Shown: positions 16,405 through 26,010, counted from the stretch's first letter. The stretch: DNA of 37,578 nucleotides from Caldifarciminota bacterium (GCA_016936155.1 JAFGPO010000161.1:1-37578); one strand, 5' to 3'. Numbers and translations: made by a program. The notes: generated from the sequence alone by a model not told the origin.

Positions 16405-16685
16405 CCACTCAGCATGTCAATGGAGATGATAGAGGGCATATCATGCTCTATGCACTGAGCACCTGCATATGGTGCCGAAAAACCAAACGGCTTCTCAGTG
16501 CGCTCGGTGTCATGTACGATTATATTGATGTTGATCTGCTCGATGAAAAAGAACAGACCCTCGTGAAAAAAGAGATCAAAAAATGGAATCCTCGCATTTC
16601 TTTCCCCACCCTCGTGATCAACGATACATCCTGCGTCATCGGATATGACGAAGCAGAAATCAAGGAGAATTTAGGCAATGGCTGA
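16401..16685 (+). CDS. Glutaredoxin-like protein
   Basis: 94 residues of the thioredoxin fold. The redox site is CIWC ([12 protein letters not shown]), the cis-Pro loop is [10 protein letters not shown], and the GYDEAEI end is typical of glutaredoxins reduced by ferredoxin- or NADPH-dependent thioredoxin reductases. Coupled to the YHS gene (ATGA) and to the FTR-type gene, whose ATG lies eight bases inside its 3' end. The pairing suggests that the FTR-like protein reduces it. Confidence 0.9.
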   Translation: MTTQHVNGDDRGHIMLYALSTCIWCRKTKRLLSALGVMYDYIDVDLLDEKEQTLVKKEIKKWNPRISFPTLVINDTSCVIGYDEAEIKENLGNG

Positions 16686-17196
16686 TAATAAGAACAATAT
16701 ACCTCCTGAAAAGGTCGATGCACTCTATCGGAAATTGAACGAGGAGGCACAGGCGTCCGGATACAACCTCAACCCGGACACGGCATTCACGCGGGAACTT
16801 GTCGAAAGCCTGATCGTGAATCAGGCACGATACGGGTACCCGGCATGTCCGTGCCGCCTTGCAGCAGGGGTCAAGGAAAAAGACCTCGACATCATATGCC
16901 CTTGCGACTATCGCGATCCGGATATTGATGAACACGGTACCTGCTACTGCGGCCTGTATGTTTCCAGAGCCGTCGTGCAGGGCGCTAAAACTGCCGGACG
17001 GATACCGGAACGCCGATTGCCGGAAACCGAACGCGCGCGGATGGCGAGACCGCGCACGGGGAACGGAAGACCTGCATTACCCTACCTGGTTTGGCGGTGT
17101 AAGGTATGCGGGTATCTTTGCGCCCGCGCAAAACCGCCTGAAGTATGCCCGATCTGTAAGGCGTCGAAAGAACGGTTTGAGGTGTTCCTGTCGTGA
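16678..17196 (+). CDS. Ferredoxin:thioredoxin reductase catalytic subunit fused to rubredoxin-like domain
   Basis: 172 residues. The N-terminal part (1-105) has the FTR catalytic-chain pattern of three CxC motifs: CPC at 57-59, CPC at 74-76 and CYC at 89-91, giving four ligands for a [4Fe-4S] cluster and the redox-active pair. The C-terminal part has CKVCGY (141-144) and CPICKAS (157-160), a rubredoxin-like site. No variable (alpha) subunit of plant-type FTR is nearby. The enzyme would pass electrons from ferredoxin or rubredoxin to the glutaredoxin encoded just upstream. A Pro/Arg-rich linker joins the domains. Confidence 0.92.
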   Translation: MADNKNNIPPEKVDALYRKLNEEAQASGYNLNPDTAFTRELVESLIVNQARYGYPACPCRLAAGVKEKDLDIICPCDYRDPDIDEHGTCYCGLYVSRAVVQGAKTAGRIPERRLPETERARMARPRTGNGRPALPYLVWRCKVCGYLCARAKPPEVCPICKASKERFEVFLS

Positions 17197-17226
17197 AATC
17201 ATGGTGAAGCACGAGAGCCCGGGTTT

Positions 17227-19347
17227 GTGGTGAAAAAACAAAAGTCCCGCAATCGGTTGAATAAAGAGCACAGTCCGTACTTGCTCCAGCACGCCGGCAA
17301 TCCGGTAGACTGGTATCCCTGGTGCGATGAAGCGTTTGAACGAGCACGGCGCGAACACAAACCGGTTTTTCTGTCGATCGGCTATGCCACCTGCCACTGG
17401 TGCCATGTGATGGCGCGTGAATCCTTCGAAGATACGGAAATCGCGGCTCTCATGAACCGTGCATTCGTATGCGTTAAAGTCGACCGGGAAGAACGACCGG
17501 ACATCGACCATCTTTACATGACACTGTGCCACCTTATGACTGGAACCGGCGGATGGCCCCTCTCTTTGATCCTTACCCCGGACAAAAAACCTTTTTTCGC
17601 CGCAACGTATATTCCCAGAGATACGCGCTACGGCAAAAAGGGATTGATCGACCTCATTGGGGAACTCGAATGTGCATGGCGTGATAAACAGGACACGATA
17701 CACCAGACCACGAATCAGGTGCAGATCGCTCTCGAGCATATCAGTCACGTAAATGGCGACAACGCGTTGTCACAAAATGAGGTCCATGCGCTCTACCACG
17801 ACCTGAAAAAAGGATATGATGAACATCATGGGGGATTCGGAAGTGCACCCAAGTTCCCATCGCCTCATATCTTCATGTTCCTGCTCCGCTACTGGTATGT
17901 ATACGGGGAGGTTCACGCGTTGCGTATGGCCGAGCATACGCTCATGAAGATCCGCGACGGGGGCATCCATGACCACGTGGGAGGAGGATTCCACCGCTAT
18001 GCAACCGACATAGAGTGGCGTGTCCCCCATTTTGAGAAAATTCTCTATGACCAGGCGCTTCTCATGATGGCTTATGCGGAATTGTATCAGGTGACCCGCA
18101 ATGATACTTACCGGCTTGAAGTACTTGGCATTGCCGACTATGTACAGAACGAAATGACCGCACCGGAAGGCGGTTTCGTTTCGGCTGAAGATGCAGAGAG
18201 TGAAGGGGAAGAAGGTCAATTCTATCTCTGGTCGTACGATGAAGTGAAGAAAATTCTGAAGCGCACGGCGCCCGTTTTCTGCAAGGCCTTCGGAGTACTC
18301 CCTGAGGGTAACATAACGGACGAAGCAACACAAAAACCGGTCGGCCGTAATGTTCTTTATCGAATTCGTTCCCAACAAGATCCGCCCCACGGAACCGGTT
18401 CATCCCGGAACATTGATGCGGCGATCGAACGATCCCTTGAAAAACTCAAGCGAGCACGCACGCAACGGGTCCGTCCGGCAAAAGACGATAAGATTCTGAC
18501 CGACTGGAACGGCCTCATGATCGCTGCCCTTGCCCAAGCCGGTCGAATCACTGGTTTTGATAAACTCACCAAAGCGGCATGCCGCGCTGCGGCGTTCATC
18601 GGACAACACTTGCTGCACAAAAACCACCAGCTCGTACATCGTTACTACCAGAATAAGGCAGGCATCACCGCGCACCTTGATGATTATGCATTTTTTATAT
18701 GGGGGCTCATCGAATGCTACCAAACGACCTTTCAATTACCATTCCTTGAGCAAGCACTTACCATGTGTGATACTATGCTCGCTGCATTCTGGGATCCAGG
18801 GCCTCATGGTGGTTTTTTCTTCACCTCAGTTAATAGCGAGCGTCTGCTGATCCGCCAGAAAGTCCAGTACGATAGTGCATTACCATCCGGCAGTTCAGTC
18901 GCGTACTATATTCTCCAGGTCCTCAGTGCAATCACCGGTTCGAACAAGTACCACCGGTATATTGAACAACTGGAACGAACCATGGCGGATCCGATAATAA
19001 AAAATCCTACTGCATATGCCTTTTTCGTCGGTTCCTACCTTCGGAACTACGACACGCCGGCATCGATCACGATCATTGGTGACCCTGATCATGCCTCAAC
19101 GAGTGCTATAGTACGTTCGCTCCAGGATCGATTCCTCCCTTACGCGATATTCCGTTTGAATCCGGCGAATGAAAACGATCCATCTCGCACCAATATACTA
19201 CCTGATTTTGGCGCATCCGTCACGTACCCGGGACATGCGATCGCTCGTGTTTGTACGAATACGTCCTGCTACGAACCGACCGCGGATACTGTGTCCATGC
19301 TCGAACAGCTTCATGCAAGAAAGGTGGTGGTTGATTTTGAGCAGTAA
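17227..19347 (+). CDS. YyaL/SPATA20-family thioredoxin-domain protein (DUF255)
   Basis: 706 residues with the strongly conserved N-terminal thioredoxin-like domain ([46 protein letters not shown]) followed by an (alpha/alpha)-barrel region like six-hairpin glycosidases ([40 protein letters not shown]). The length is normal for the family. The cellular function is not established. Start codons GTG 17227 and GTG 17230 are both possible, with only a weak ribosome binding site. It is the last gene before the next promoter and sits 30 bases after the FTR-rubredoxin gene, in a thiol-redox context. Confidence 0.93.
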   Translation: MVKKQKSRNRLNKEHSPYLLQHAGNPVDWYPWCDEAFERARREHKPVFLSIGYATCHWCHVMARESFEDTEIAALMNRAFVCVKVDREERPDIDHLYMTLCHLMTGTGGWPLSLILTPDKKPFFAATYIPRDTRYGKKGLIDLIGELECAWRDKQDTIHQTTNQVQIALEHISHVNGDNALSQNEVHALYHDLKKGYDEHHGGFGSAPKFPSPHIFMFLLRYWYVYGEVHALRMAEHTLMKIRDGGIHDHVGGGFHRYATDIEWRVPHFEKILYDQALLMMAYAELYQVTRNDTYRLEVLGIADYVQNEMTAPEGGFVSAEDAESEGEEGQFYLWSYDEVKKILKRTAPVFCKAFGVLPEGNITDEATQKPVGRNVLYRIRSQQDPPHGTGSSRNIDAAIERSLEKLKRARTQRVRPAKDDKILTDWNGLMIAALAQAGRITGFDKLTKAACRAAAFIGQHLLHKNHQLVHRYYQNKAGITAHLDDYAFFIWGLIECYQTTFQLPFLEQALTMCDTMLAAFWDPGPHGGFFFTSVNSERLLIRQKVQYDSALPSGSSVAYYILQVLSAITGSNKYHRYIEQLERTMADPIIKNPTAYAFFVGSYLRNYDTPASITIIGDPDHASTSAIVRSLQDRFLPYAIFRLNPANENDPSRTNILPDFGASVTYPGHAIARVCTNTSCYEPTADTVSMLEQLHARKVVVDFEQ

Positions 19348-19365
19348 AATGGATATACTTATAAT
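19337..19365 (+). promoter_or_regulatory. Promoter upstream of ferritin-like gene
   Basis: TTGAGC (19337-19342), a 17-base spacer and TATAAT (19360-19365). The -35 overlaps the end of the YyaL-family gene. The -10 lies inside the palindrome listed next, so binding there would block transcription. A TATAAT at 19370 is a less well placed alternative. Confidence 0.6.
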
Positions 19366-19374
19366 TAATTATAA
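19359..19374. promoter_or_regulatory. Perfect palindrome resembling a PerR box
   Basis: TTATAATTAATTATAA is a perfect 16-base palindrome overlapping the -10 box. The Bacillus PerR box is TTATAATnATTATAA; both seven-base half-sites match exactly, with two bases between them instead of one. It precedes a ferritin-like (rubrerythrin-family) gene, a usual PerR target. A second, weaker inverted repeat (TTTTGT-tttat-ACAAAA, 19375-19391) follows directly. Confidence 0.55.
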
Positions 19375-19433
19375 TTTTGTTTTATACAAAAATCACGAAT
19401 GCACCCAGTCACATGGGAAAAAAGGGGTTAATG

Positions 19434-19904
19434 ATGAAAACAATCAACGAATTACTGCAGGAAGCCTTGCGTGCAGAAAAAAAGGCAAAAGAGTTCTATA
19501 CGAATGCCGCAACCAAGGCGCAGAGCGAAAAAGGGAAAGAATTTTTTACACAACTGGCGGCCTTCGAACAGAACCACTATGATCGCGTCAACATAATCAT
19601 CAAAGCACGCGAGGAAGGAAAGAACGCGCAACCCGGTGCTCCTCAGGATATTCCGATGATCAAACCCGAGATCGAAGGACAGTTCGAACCGAACAAGGAT
19701 GAGATCGTCGATGTCATCAACAAAGCGATCAAGGCGGAAAAAGACGCACAAGATCAATACCGCACGATCGCCGGCATGATGGACGGCGAGGAAGGTAAGA
19801 ATATTTTCACCGATCTCGCAGATGAAGAGACCAAACACCAGCGGATCCTTGAAGATCAATTCTACCATGTGTCGAATAAGGGAACGATCATCTGGGGGGA
19901 ATAA
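19434..19904 (+). CDS. Ferritin-like diiron protein (rubrerythrin family)
   Basis: 156 residues with a complete ferritin-like ligand set: EALRAEKKAKEFY and FEQNHYDRV, then AIKAEKDAQDQY and DEETKHQRIL. No rubredoxin domain. The ORF track starts at 19377; the ATG at 19434 is preferred because it is six bases from an AGGGG site and matches the start of related proteins (MKTINELL). It follows its own promoter with a PerR-box-like palindrome and is seven bases before a nitroreductase. It is the fifth ferritin-like protein in the window. Confidence 0.88.
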   Translation: MKTINELLQEALRAEKKAKEFYTNAATKAQSEKGKEFFTQLAAFEQNHYDRVNIIIKAREEGKNAQPGAPQDIPMIKPEIEGQFEPNKDEIVDVINKAIKAEKDAQDQYRTIAGMMDGEEGKNIFTDLADEETKHQRILEDQFYHVSNKGTIIWGE

Positions 19905-19910
19905 CAGAGC

Positions 19911-20492
19911 ATGAATGTCCATGATGCGATCAGACAACGGCGTGCATATCGTTCTTTAGCACCGGTCGAGATCACCGCAGAACTCATCGATGATCTCGTT
20001 GACAGTGCCCGTTTATTCTGTTCCTGTTTTAATAACCAACCATGGCGTTATGTGTTCGTGTACGACAAGGACGTATTAAAGAATATGCATGAAGCATTGT
20101 CACAGGGCAATGAGTGGGCACGATCCGGGTCGATGATCATTGCCGTACTCAGTAAGCCCGAGCTCGACTGCCAGATACATGACCGGCAGTACTATCAGTT
20201 TGATACCGGCATGGCAACCGCTGCGATGATCCTTCGGGCAACCGAGCTCGGTCTTGTTGCACACCCGATCGCTGGATACAGCCCTAAAAAGGTCCGGGCG
20301 ATCCTGAACATTCCTGACGATATGGCGGTTATCGCGCTCGTGATCGTCGGGAAAAAGGCGGAAACGATGGATCCCATTCTGTCCGAACAACAGATCAAAG
20401 CAGAGAAAGAACGTCCGGCACGCCGGCCGAGCGACCAGATCTCATTTCATAACAAGTACACCGGGCAAAATGTGAACAAGGGAGAAAAATGA
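19911..20492 (+). CDS. Nitroreductase-family flavoprotein
   Basis: 193 residues of the FMN-dependent nitroreductase fold. It starts with VHDAIRQRRAYRSLAPVEI, the FMN-binding RxxR/xSxR-like region, followed by CFNNQPWRYVFV and GMATAAMILRATELGLVAHPIAGY, both typical. The substrate (quinones, nitro compounds or others) cannot be told. Overlap with the next gene is ATGA. In this operon of thiol and oxygen defence it may act as a flavin-based reductase. Confidence 0.9.
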   Translation: MNVHDAIRQRRAYRSLAPVEITAELIDDLVDSARLFCSCFNNQPWRYVFVYDKDVLKNMHEALSQGNEWARSGSMIIAVLSKPELDCQIHDRQYYQFDTGMATAAMILRATELGLVAHPIAGYSPKKVRAILNIPDDMAVIALVIVGKKAETMDPILSEQQIKAEKERPARRPSDQISFHNKYTGQNVNKGEK

Positions 20493-21154
20493 CCATACTT
20501 GATGAGGCAACAAAAAAAGAGGTCAGCAAAATATTCAGTGGCATGAAGGATCCTGTGACGCTCGTGGTCTTTTCGCGCGATGACACGATCGCTATCCCCG
20601 GACGAGAATGCCCCACCTGTAAGGACAACGAATCTCTTATGAAAGAGGTCGCTGCCCTATCGGATAAAATCACCTGTACCGTGTTCGACCATGTAAAAGA
20701 TGTCGCAAAAGCCGAGGAATACGGCATCGATAAGATACCGGCCACGCTCGTGCTGGGTTTCCGGGACCATGGTATAAGAATGTACGGTGTCCCGGCCGGC
20801 CATGAATTCTCCACGCTGCTCAATGCGATATCGGTCGTGTCCACACAAGAATCTGGACTGGCGCCGGAAACAAAAAAGGCCCTGCTCGAACTCACCAAAC
20901 CTGTTCACATACAGGTCTTTGTAACCCTTTCGTGTCCGTACTGCGCACCCGCGGTCATGCTCGCCCACCGTATGGCACTGGAAAACGATCACATAACCGC
21001 GGATATGATCAATGCGCAGGAATTCCCGGTAATCGCACAACGACACAATGTTTATGCGGTGCCGAAGATCGTGATCAATGGAACAATACAATTTGAAGGG
21101 GCTCTAGACGAATCGTCGTTGCTGCAAAAAGTCATGATGACCGTCACGACGTAA
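20489..21154 (+). CDS. Two-domain protein disulfide oxidoreductase (PDO type)
   Basis: 221 residues made of two thioredoxin folds, each with its own CxxC: CPTC at 41-44 and CPYC at 149-152, and cis-Pro loops DKIPATL and YAVPKIV. This plan matches the archaeal and thermophilic PDO family (Pyrococcus furiosus PDO, about 226 residues), which forms and shuffles disulfides in the cytoplasm. The N-terminal CxxC is preceded by a longer loop than usual. Translationally coupled to the nitroreductase and 19 bases before the Mrp gene. Confidence 0.92.
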   Translation: MTILDEATKKEVSKIFSGMKDPVTLVVFSRDDTIAIPGRECPTCKDNESLMKEVAALSDKITCTVFDHVKDVAKAEEYGIDKIPATLVLGFRDHGIRMYGVPAGHEFSTLLNAISVVSTQESGLAPETKKALLELTKPVHIQVFVTLSCPYCAPAVMLAHRMALENDHITADMINAQEFPVIAQRHNVYAVPKIVINGTIQFEGALDESSLLQKVMMTVTT

Positions 21155-21173
21155 CCTATGAAAGGCTTTAACC

Positions 21174-21980
21174 ATGAAACAAGAAAATAACGAAGAACAA
21201 AAAAGAATCAACGAGACATTAAGCAGGATAAGAAATCGAATCCTCGTGTTCTCAGGCAAGGGCGGAGTCGGCAAGAGCACGGTCGCGGTCAATCTTGCGG
21301 TTGCGATCAGCGAGCGTTCGATGAAGGTAGGTTTGCTGGATGTTGATATCCACGGCCCGAATGTCGCAAAGATGCTCGGGGTCGAGGGTAAACGAATGGA
21401 ACCGGCCGATAACAACACGATCATGCCGGTTCATGTGAGCAAGAATCTTTCCCTGGTCTCGATGTCATTCCTGCTGCAGGATCCGACATCACCGGTGATC
21501 TGGCGGGGACCGCTTAAGATGAAACTTATCCAGCAGTTCATCGGCGATGTTCTCTGGGGTGACCTGGATTATCTTATCATCGATTCACCACCCGGCACCG
21601 GGGACGAACCGCTTTCCGTTGCCCAGCTTATTCCGGCTACTGGTGCGATCATCGTCACAACACCCCAGGAAGTTTCGCTTCTGGATTCACGAAAAGCGGT
21701 GAATTTCGCGCGCAAATTGAATTTAAAGATCTACGGGATCGTCGAAAATATGAGCGGAATGACATGTCCGCATTGCGGAAAAACGATCGACCTTTTCAAA
21801 ACCGGCGGCGGCGAACAAGCAGCCAAGGAGCTGAATATACCTTTTCTCGGCGCGATACCGATCGAACCCATGATCGTTACACTCGGCGACGACGGGAAAT
21901 CCTTCATGCTCCACCAGCGGGAGTCAAAGGCCGCAAAGGCATTTACCGAAGTAGTCAATAAAATAGTTGCCAGCACATAG
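21174..21980 (+). CDS. apbC: Mrp/ApbC (NBP35-type) Fe-S cluster carrier ATPase
   Basis: A 268-residue P-loop ATPase of the MinD/Mrp group. Visible are the deviant Walker [10 protein letters not shown], switch [19 protein letters not shown] and the CxxC near the C terminus ([14 protein letters not shown]), which bridges a [4Fe-4S] cluster between subunits in the family. It would load clusters into target proteins. It adds to the NifU-like, IscU-like and IscS-like genes upstream. Last gene before the trehalose promoter. Confidence 0.95.
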   Translation: MKQENNEEQKRINETLSRIRNRILVFSGKGGVGKSTVAVNLAVAISERSMKVGLLDVDIHGPNVAKMLGVEGKRMEPADNNTIMPVHVSKNLSLVSMSFLLQDPTSPVIWRGPLKMKLIQQFIGDVLWGDLDYLIIDSPPGTGDEPLSVAQLIPATGAIIVTTPQEVSLLDSRKAVNFARKLNLKIYGIVENMSGMTCPHCGKTIDLFKTGGGEQAAKELNIPFLGAIPIEPMIVTLGDDGKSFMLHQRESKAAKAFTEVVNKIVAST

Positions 21981-22015
21981 CCGGAGCGATCTTTTACCAC
22001 TCCATCGATCCTGTA

Positions 22016-22046
22016 TTGACTCGGTCTATTCGATGATTACTATAAT
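22016..22046 (+). promoter_or_regulatory. Promoter of trehalose gene, leaderless arrangement
   Basis: TTGACT (22016-22021) and TATAAT (22041-22046), spacer 19 bases, or TACTAT (22038-22043) with a 16-base spacer. The ATG at 22053 starts six bases after TATAAT and no Shine-Dalgarno sequence lies between, so the mRNA probably begins at or next to the start codon. Confidence 0.6.
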
Positions 22047-22052
22047 AAAGTC

Positions 22053-24245
22053 ATGAGTAGACTCATCATCGTATCAAATCGACTTCCGGTCACTGTTACG
22101 AAAAGGGGCGGATCCATCAAACTCCAATCCAGTGTCGGCGGTCTGGCGAGCGGCCTTGACGCGTTCCACAGTACGCACAAAAGTCTTTGGATCGGCTGGC
22201 CCGGTTACATCAGCGCCCGCACTACCAGGGATACCGCGTCGATACGTAAAGCCCTCAAGAAAAAAAACTGCTACCCGGTATTCCTCTCTGCATACGATGT
22301 TGAACACTACTACCATGGCTTTTGCAACAAAACGCTCTGGCCTCTGTTCCATTACTTCATGCAACATGTCGCCTATGACAATAGGGCGTGGCGTGCATAC
22401 GAACGGGTCAATCAACAGTTCTGCGATGCCGTGCACACAATAGCACGACCCGGTGACACGGTTTGGGTCCACGATTATCAATTGCTCCTCCTCCCGCACC
22501 TGCTGCACAAAAAAATGCCGAAAGCATCGATCGGTTTCTTCCTCCATATCCCCTTTCCTTCCTCTGAAGTATTCCGTTTACTCCCCTGCAGAAATGATAT
22601 TATCGAGGGCATGCTCGGTGCTGATCTCATCGGATTCCACACGTACGATTACGTTCATCACTTCACGGAGAGCGTACGGCGCCTCGCAGGATATGATTTT
22701 TCGCTCGGGTATATCTACTCGAACCGGACACGGATCAATGTCGATGCCTTTCCCATGGGGATCGACTACGAACGTTTCCAACAAGCCGCCCAGACGCCTG
22801 CCTCAGAACGGGAGATCGCCCGTATCCAGGAACGGTTCAAGAACCGAAAAATTATCGTCAGTATCGACCGACTCGATTATACAAAGGGCATCCCGGAACG
22901 GCTTGAGGCATTCGATTTGTTCCTTGCCCAACACCCGGAATTCAGGAAAAAGGTAACGCTCATTCTCATTGCGGTTCCTTCGCGAACGAATGTTGTGCAC
23001 TACGTACAATTAAAGCGGCGGGTCGACGAATTGATCAGCCGGATCAACGGTAAGTACGGGGATATCGGGTACATGCCGATCTGGTACTTGTACCGGATGC
23101 TGCCGTTCGAAAGACTCGTTCCCCTCTATGCGGTCGGCGATGTGGCGCTTGTTACTCCATTGCGGGATGGCATGAATCTCATCGCCAAAGAGTACATTGC
23201 GAGCAAGATCGACCAGCATGGCGTGCTGATCCTCGGTGAAATGGCAGGCGCGGCCCGCGAGCTCGGCGAAGCGTTGATCGTAAACCCGAACAACTGTGAC
23301 GAGCTTGCCGCGACGATCTATGAAGCGCTCAGCATGCCGGAGGAAGACCAACAGCGACGGAACCGGATCATGCAGCGGCGCTTGAAACGGTACAACATCG
23401 ATCGCTGGGCGCGTGATTTCATGGACCGTCTCCAGCGGATAAAACAGATCCAATCATCAATGAAGGTCTGTGCGATCACGAACCGTACTCTGCAGGGCAT
23501 TGTCGGCGACTACCAGAAGAGCGTGCGGCGACTTATCCTGCTTGACTATGACGGCACCCTGATGCCATTCAAGGACAATCCCGATGAAGCGCGACCGACG
23601 AGCGAGATCATAAAAATATTGCGTGCGCTCGCACGCGATGAACGCAACGAAACCGTAATCGTCAGTGGTCGTCGCCGAGGTACGCTCGATGTCTGGTTTG
23701 GCGCGATCGATGTATCCCTTATTGCCGAACACGGAATATGGTTGAAGCCCCGTAAATCACAGTGGAGCCTTATCGGGTCTTTGGACGACCGCTGGAAGAA
23801 CCAGATCAAGCCGATTCTTGAGATATTTGCCGACCGGACGCCCGGTTCTTTTATCGAAGAAAAAGAGTACTCACTCGTATGGCACTACCGTCGCTCCGAT
23901 CCGAAACTTGCCCGGATCCGTGCCGGAGAGCTTAAGGAAACGATCCGTCAATTAACCAGTAATCTTGATCTCGGCGTACTCGAGGGAAGCAAGGTGATCG
24001 AGATCAAGAATCTGGGCATCAATAAAGGCAGGGCTGCGGCAAAATGGCTGCAGAAAAAGAAGTGGGATTTTATCATGGCGATCGGCGATGACTACACGGA
24101 TGAAGATATCTTTCGCGTGCTGCCAAAGAACGCCCTATCCATCAAAGTCGGCCTCGGGCTCTCTGAAGCGAAGTATACCATACAATCGCCCGGTCAAGTC
24201 AGGGAATTGTTGAAAAAATTCATTGCGCACCCCCAGTCACGATAG
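22053..24245 (+). CDS. Bifunctional trehalose-6-phosphate synthase/phosphatase (OtsA-OtsB fusion)
   Basis: 730 residues. Residues 1 to about 470 are a GT20 trehalose-6-phosphate synthase ([65 protein letters not shown]). Residues about 490-730 are a HAD-type trehalose-6-phosphate phosphatase ([48 protein letters not shown]). One protein thus converts UDP-glucose and glucose-6-phosphate to trehalose. Such fusions are known in other bacteria and in eukaryotes. It has its own promoter and is followed by a second trehalose enzyme. Confidence 0.96.
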   Translation: MSRLIIVSNRLPVTVTKRGGSIKLQSSVGGLASGLDAFHSTHKSLWIGWPGYISARTTRDTASIRKALKKKNCYPVFLSAYDVEHYYHGFCNKTLWPLFHYFMQHVAYDNRAWRAYERVNQQFCDAVHTIARPGDTVWVHDYQLLLLPHLLHKKMPKASIGFFLHIPFPSSEVFRLLPCRNDIIEGMLGADLIGFHTYDYVHHFTESVRRLAGYDFSLGYIYSNRTRINVDAFPMGIDYERFQQAAQTPASEREIARIQERFKNRKIIVSIDRLDYTKGIPERLEAFDLFLAQHPEFRKKVTLILIAVPSRTNVVHYVQLKRRVDELISRINGKYGDIGYMPIWYLYRMLPFERLVPLYAVGDVALVTPLRDGMNLIAKEYIASKIDQHGVLILGEMAGAARELGEALIVNPNNCDELAATIYEALSMPEEDQQRRNRIMQRRLKRYNIDRWARDFMDRLQRIKQIQSSMKVCAITNRTLQGIVGDYQKSVRRLILLDYDGTLMPFKDNPDEARPTSEIIKILRALARDERNETVIVSGRRRGTLDVWFGAIDVSLIAEHGIWLKPRKSQWSLIGSLDDRWKNQIKPILEIFADRTPGSFIEEKEYSLVWHYRRSDPKLARIRAGELKETIRQLTSNLDLGVLEGSKVIEIKNLGINKGRAAAKWLQKKKWDFIMAIGDDYTDEDIFRVLPKNALSIKVGLGLSEAKYTIQSPGQVRELLKKFIAHPQSR

Positions 24246-24261
24246 TTTTTCATTAACAGCC

Positions 24262-24289
24262 TTGCAATAACATGATAATTGTGTATACT
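24262..24289 (+). promoter_or_regulatory. Promoter upstream of treT-like gene
   Basis: TTGCAA (24262-24267), a 16-base spacer and TATACT (24284-24289), in the 78-base gap after the OtsA-OtsB gene. The following gene has a normal AAGGA site. Confidence 0.5.
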
Positions 24290-24323
24290 ATCTCATCCGA
24301 GGAAATCTTTTAAAAGGAATGAA

Positions 24324-25541
24324 ATGGCACATCGAATAGATCACTACACTTCCATCGTGGGCGAGGACGTTCTCTATGAGATCTATAAGAACGCCCGGCT
24401 CCTGTGCGGAAAGTCGATCGTTCATATCAACTCCACATACTACGGCGGTGGGGTCGTCGAAATCCTGAGCGCGCTCGTACCGCTTTTAAATGATGCGGGC
24501 GTGGAAACAGGATGGCGACATCTTCGCGGTTCGCCTGAATTCTTCACGATCACAAAAAAATTCCACAATGCTCTGCAGGGAGACCCGCTCCACTTTACGG
24601 ATATGAAGAAAAAAATATATGTCGAAGCGAACGAAGATTTCTCGCTGTATAACCACCTCGACCATAACTGTGTTATCATCCACGATCCGCAGCCACTCCC
24701 ATTGATCAACTTCTATAAAAAACAACAACCATGGGTATGGCGCGTACACGTTGATTTCTCGCACCCCGACAAAGAACTCTGGGATTATTTCCGCACCTAC
24801 CTTCTCCGGTTCGATGCCGTGATCATTTCTCATGAAGCATACAGAAAAGAAGATCTTCCGGTTGACCAACATATCATCCATCCCGCGATAGATCCCCTTT
24901 CTCCGAAGAACATGGAGCTCTCGGAAAAAATCATCGATAAGACCTTGAAAAAATACAGGGTGCCCACGGACAAACCGTTCATCTGCCAGATCTCGCGCTT
25001 TGACAAATGGAAGGACCCTGAGGGCGTGATCGATGTGTTCCGGATCGTGAAAGAAAAGATCGATTGTCGGCTTGTGTTATGCGGCAGCGCTGCGACCGAC
25101 GATCCTGAAAGCAACATGACGTACGAACGCGTCAAGAAAAAGGCGTCTCAAGATATAAAAACCGGTGATATCCTGCTCCTCACTCTGTCCGATAATATCC
25201 TCGTCAATGTATTACAACGAAAAGCCGCGGTCATTATGCAAAAATCATTGCGTGAAGGTTTCGGCCTGACGGTCACTGAGGGTCTGTGGAAAGGACGACC
25301 GGTCGTTGCATCGAATATCGGCGGTATTCCTCTGCAAATTGAGGACGGCGAGAATGGTTTTCTTATCCAGCCACAAGAGACTGAACGCTTTGCTGACACG
25401 ATCATCCATATCCTGAAGGATAAACGACTTACGGAAAAATTCGCAGTCACAGGTCCGACCACCGTTAAGAAAAAATTCCTTATTACCAGGTTGTGCATTG
25501 ACTACCTCCATCTAATCAACGACCTTCTCTCTAAATACTGA
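24324..25541 (+). CDS. treT: Trehalose glycosyltransferring synthase (TreT-like, GT4)
   Basis: A 405-residue GT4 glycosyltransferase closely resembling archaeal TreT, which makes trehalose from NDP-glucose and glucose reversibly. Shared features include VHINSTYYGGGVVEIL, PEFFTITKKFHNALQGD, IHDPQPLPLI, QISRFDKWKDPEGVI and SLREGFGLTVTEGLWKGRPVVAS. The ORF track starts with TTG 24279, which overlaps the -10 region; the ATG at 24324 follows AAGGA by five bases and is preferred. A sucrose or other glucoside synthase role is less likely given the adjacent OtsA-OtsB gene. Confidence 0.87.
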   Translation: MAHRIDHYTSIVGEDVLYEIYKNARLLCGKSIVHINSTYYGGGVVEILSALVPLLNDAGVETGWRHLRGSPEFFTITKKFHNALQGDPLHFTDMKKKIYVEANEDFSLYNHLDHNCVIIHDPQPLPLINFYKKQQPWVWRVHVDFSHPDKELWDYFRTYLLRFDAVIISHEAYRKEDLPVDQHIIHPAIDPLSPKNMELSEKIIDKTLKKYRVPTDKPFICQISRFDKWKDPEGVIDVFRIVKEKIDCRLVLCGSAATDDPESNMTYERVKKKASQDIKTGDILLLTLSDNILVNVLQRKAAVIMQKSLREGFGLTVTEGLWKGRPVVASNIGGIPLQIEDGENGFLIQPQETERFADTIIHILKDKRLTEKFAVTGPTTVKKKFLITRLCIDYLHLINDLLSKY

Positions 25542-25550
25542 TCCTTGTAG

Positions 25551-25979
25551 ATGGATACGTTTGAGCGATTTGCAAAAAATCTGCAGCGGCATATAGATGA
25601 AGAAACGGGAAAGGTATACAGCGAAAAAGTCATTGCGCACTGGAAGAACCCGCAGAACTGGGGTATCATGAACCGTGCGGACGGATATGGCCGCTTCACC
25701 GGGCCATGCGGCGATACTATGGAAATCTCGATAAAAGTCCGCCACGGGGTCATCTCAAAATGCACATTCGATACTGACGGCTGCGGCACCACTATCGCAT
25801 GCGGCAGTATCATCACGGAAATTGCCACGGGCAAAAACATTGCCGAAGCGAAAAAGATCGACCAAGCGCAAATGCTCGCGACATGTGGAAAACTGCCTGA
25901 AGAAAACGAGCACTGTGCACTGCTTGCAGCAACCGCGCTTCACTGCGCGATCGATGACTATGAATCGAAACGCCGGTAG
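25551..25979 (+). CDS. Second IscU/NifU-N type Fe-S scaffold
   Basis: 142 residues with an N-terminal helical extension and the IscU core: GPCGDTMEI, DGCGTTIACGS and EHCALLAATALH supply the three Cys and the Asp after the first Cys. An additional Cys lies in IACGS. It is not fused to any other domain, unlike the scaffold at 13173. The gene starts nine bases after treT with no clear Shine-Dalgarno site, and no desulfurase gene is beside it. The role is probably Fe-S cluster assembly, or a related metal-binding function. Confidence 0.88.
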   Translation: MDTFERFAKNLQRHIDEETGKVYSEKVIAHWKNPQNWGIMNRADGYGRFTGPCGDTMEISIKVRHGVISKCTFDTDGCGTTIACGSIITEIATGKNIAEAKKIDQAQMLATCGKLPEENEHCALLAATALHCAIDDYESKRR

Positions 25980-26010
25980 GGAGAGTACACCGCTATTCTA
26001 GGCGAAACGA

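Noticed and set aside
17077-17748. 223-codon minus-strand ORF
   Set aside because: Antisense to the FTR-rubredoxin and YyaL-family genes; no recognisable domain.
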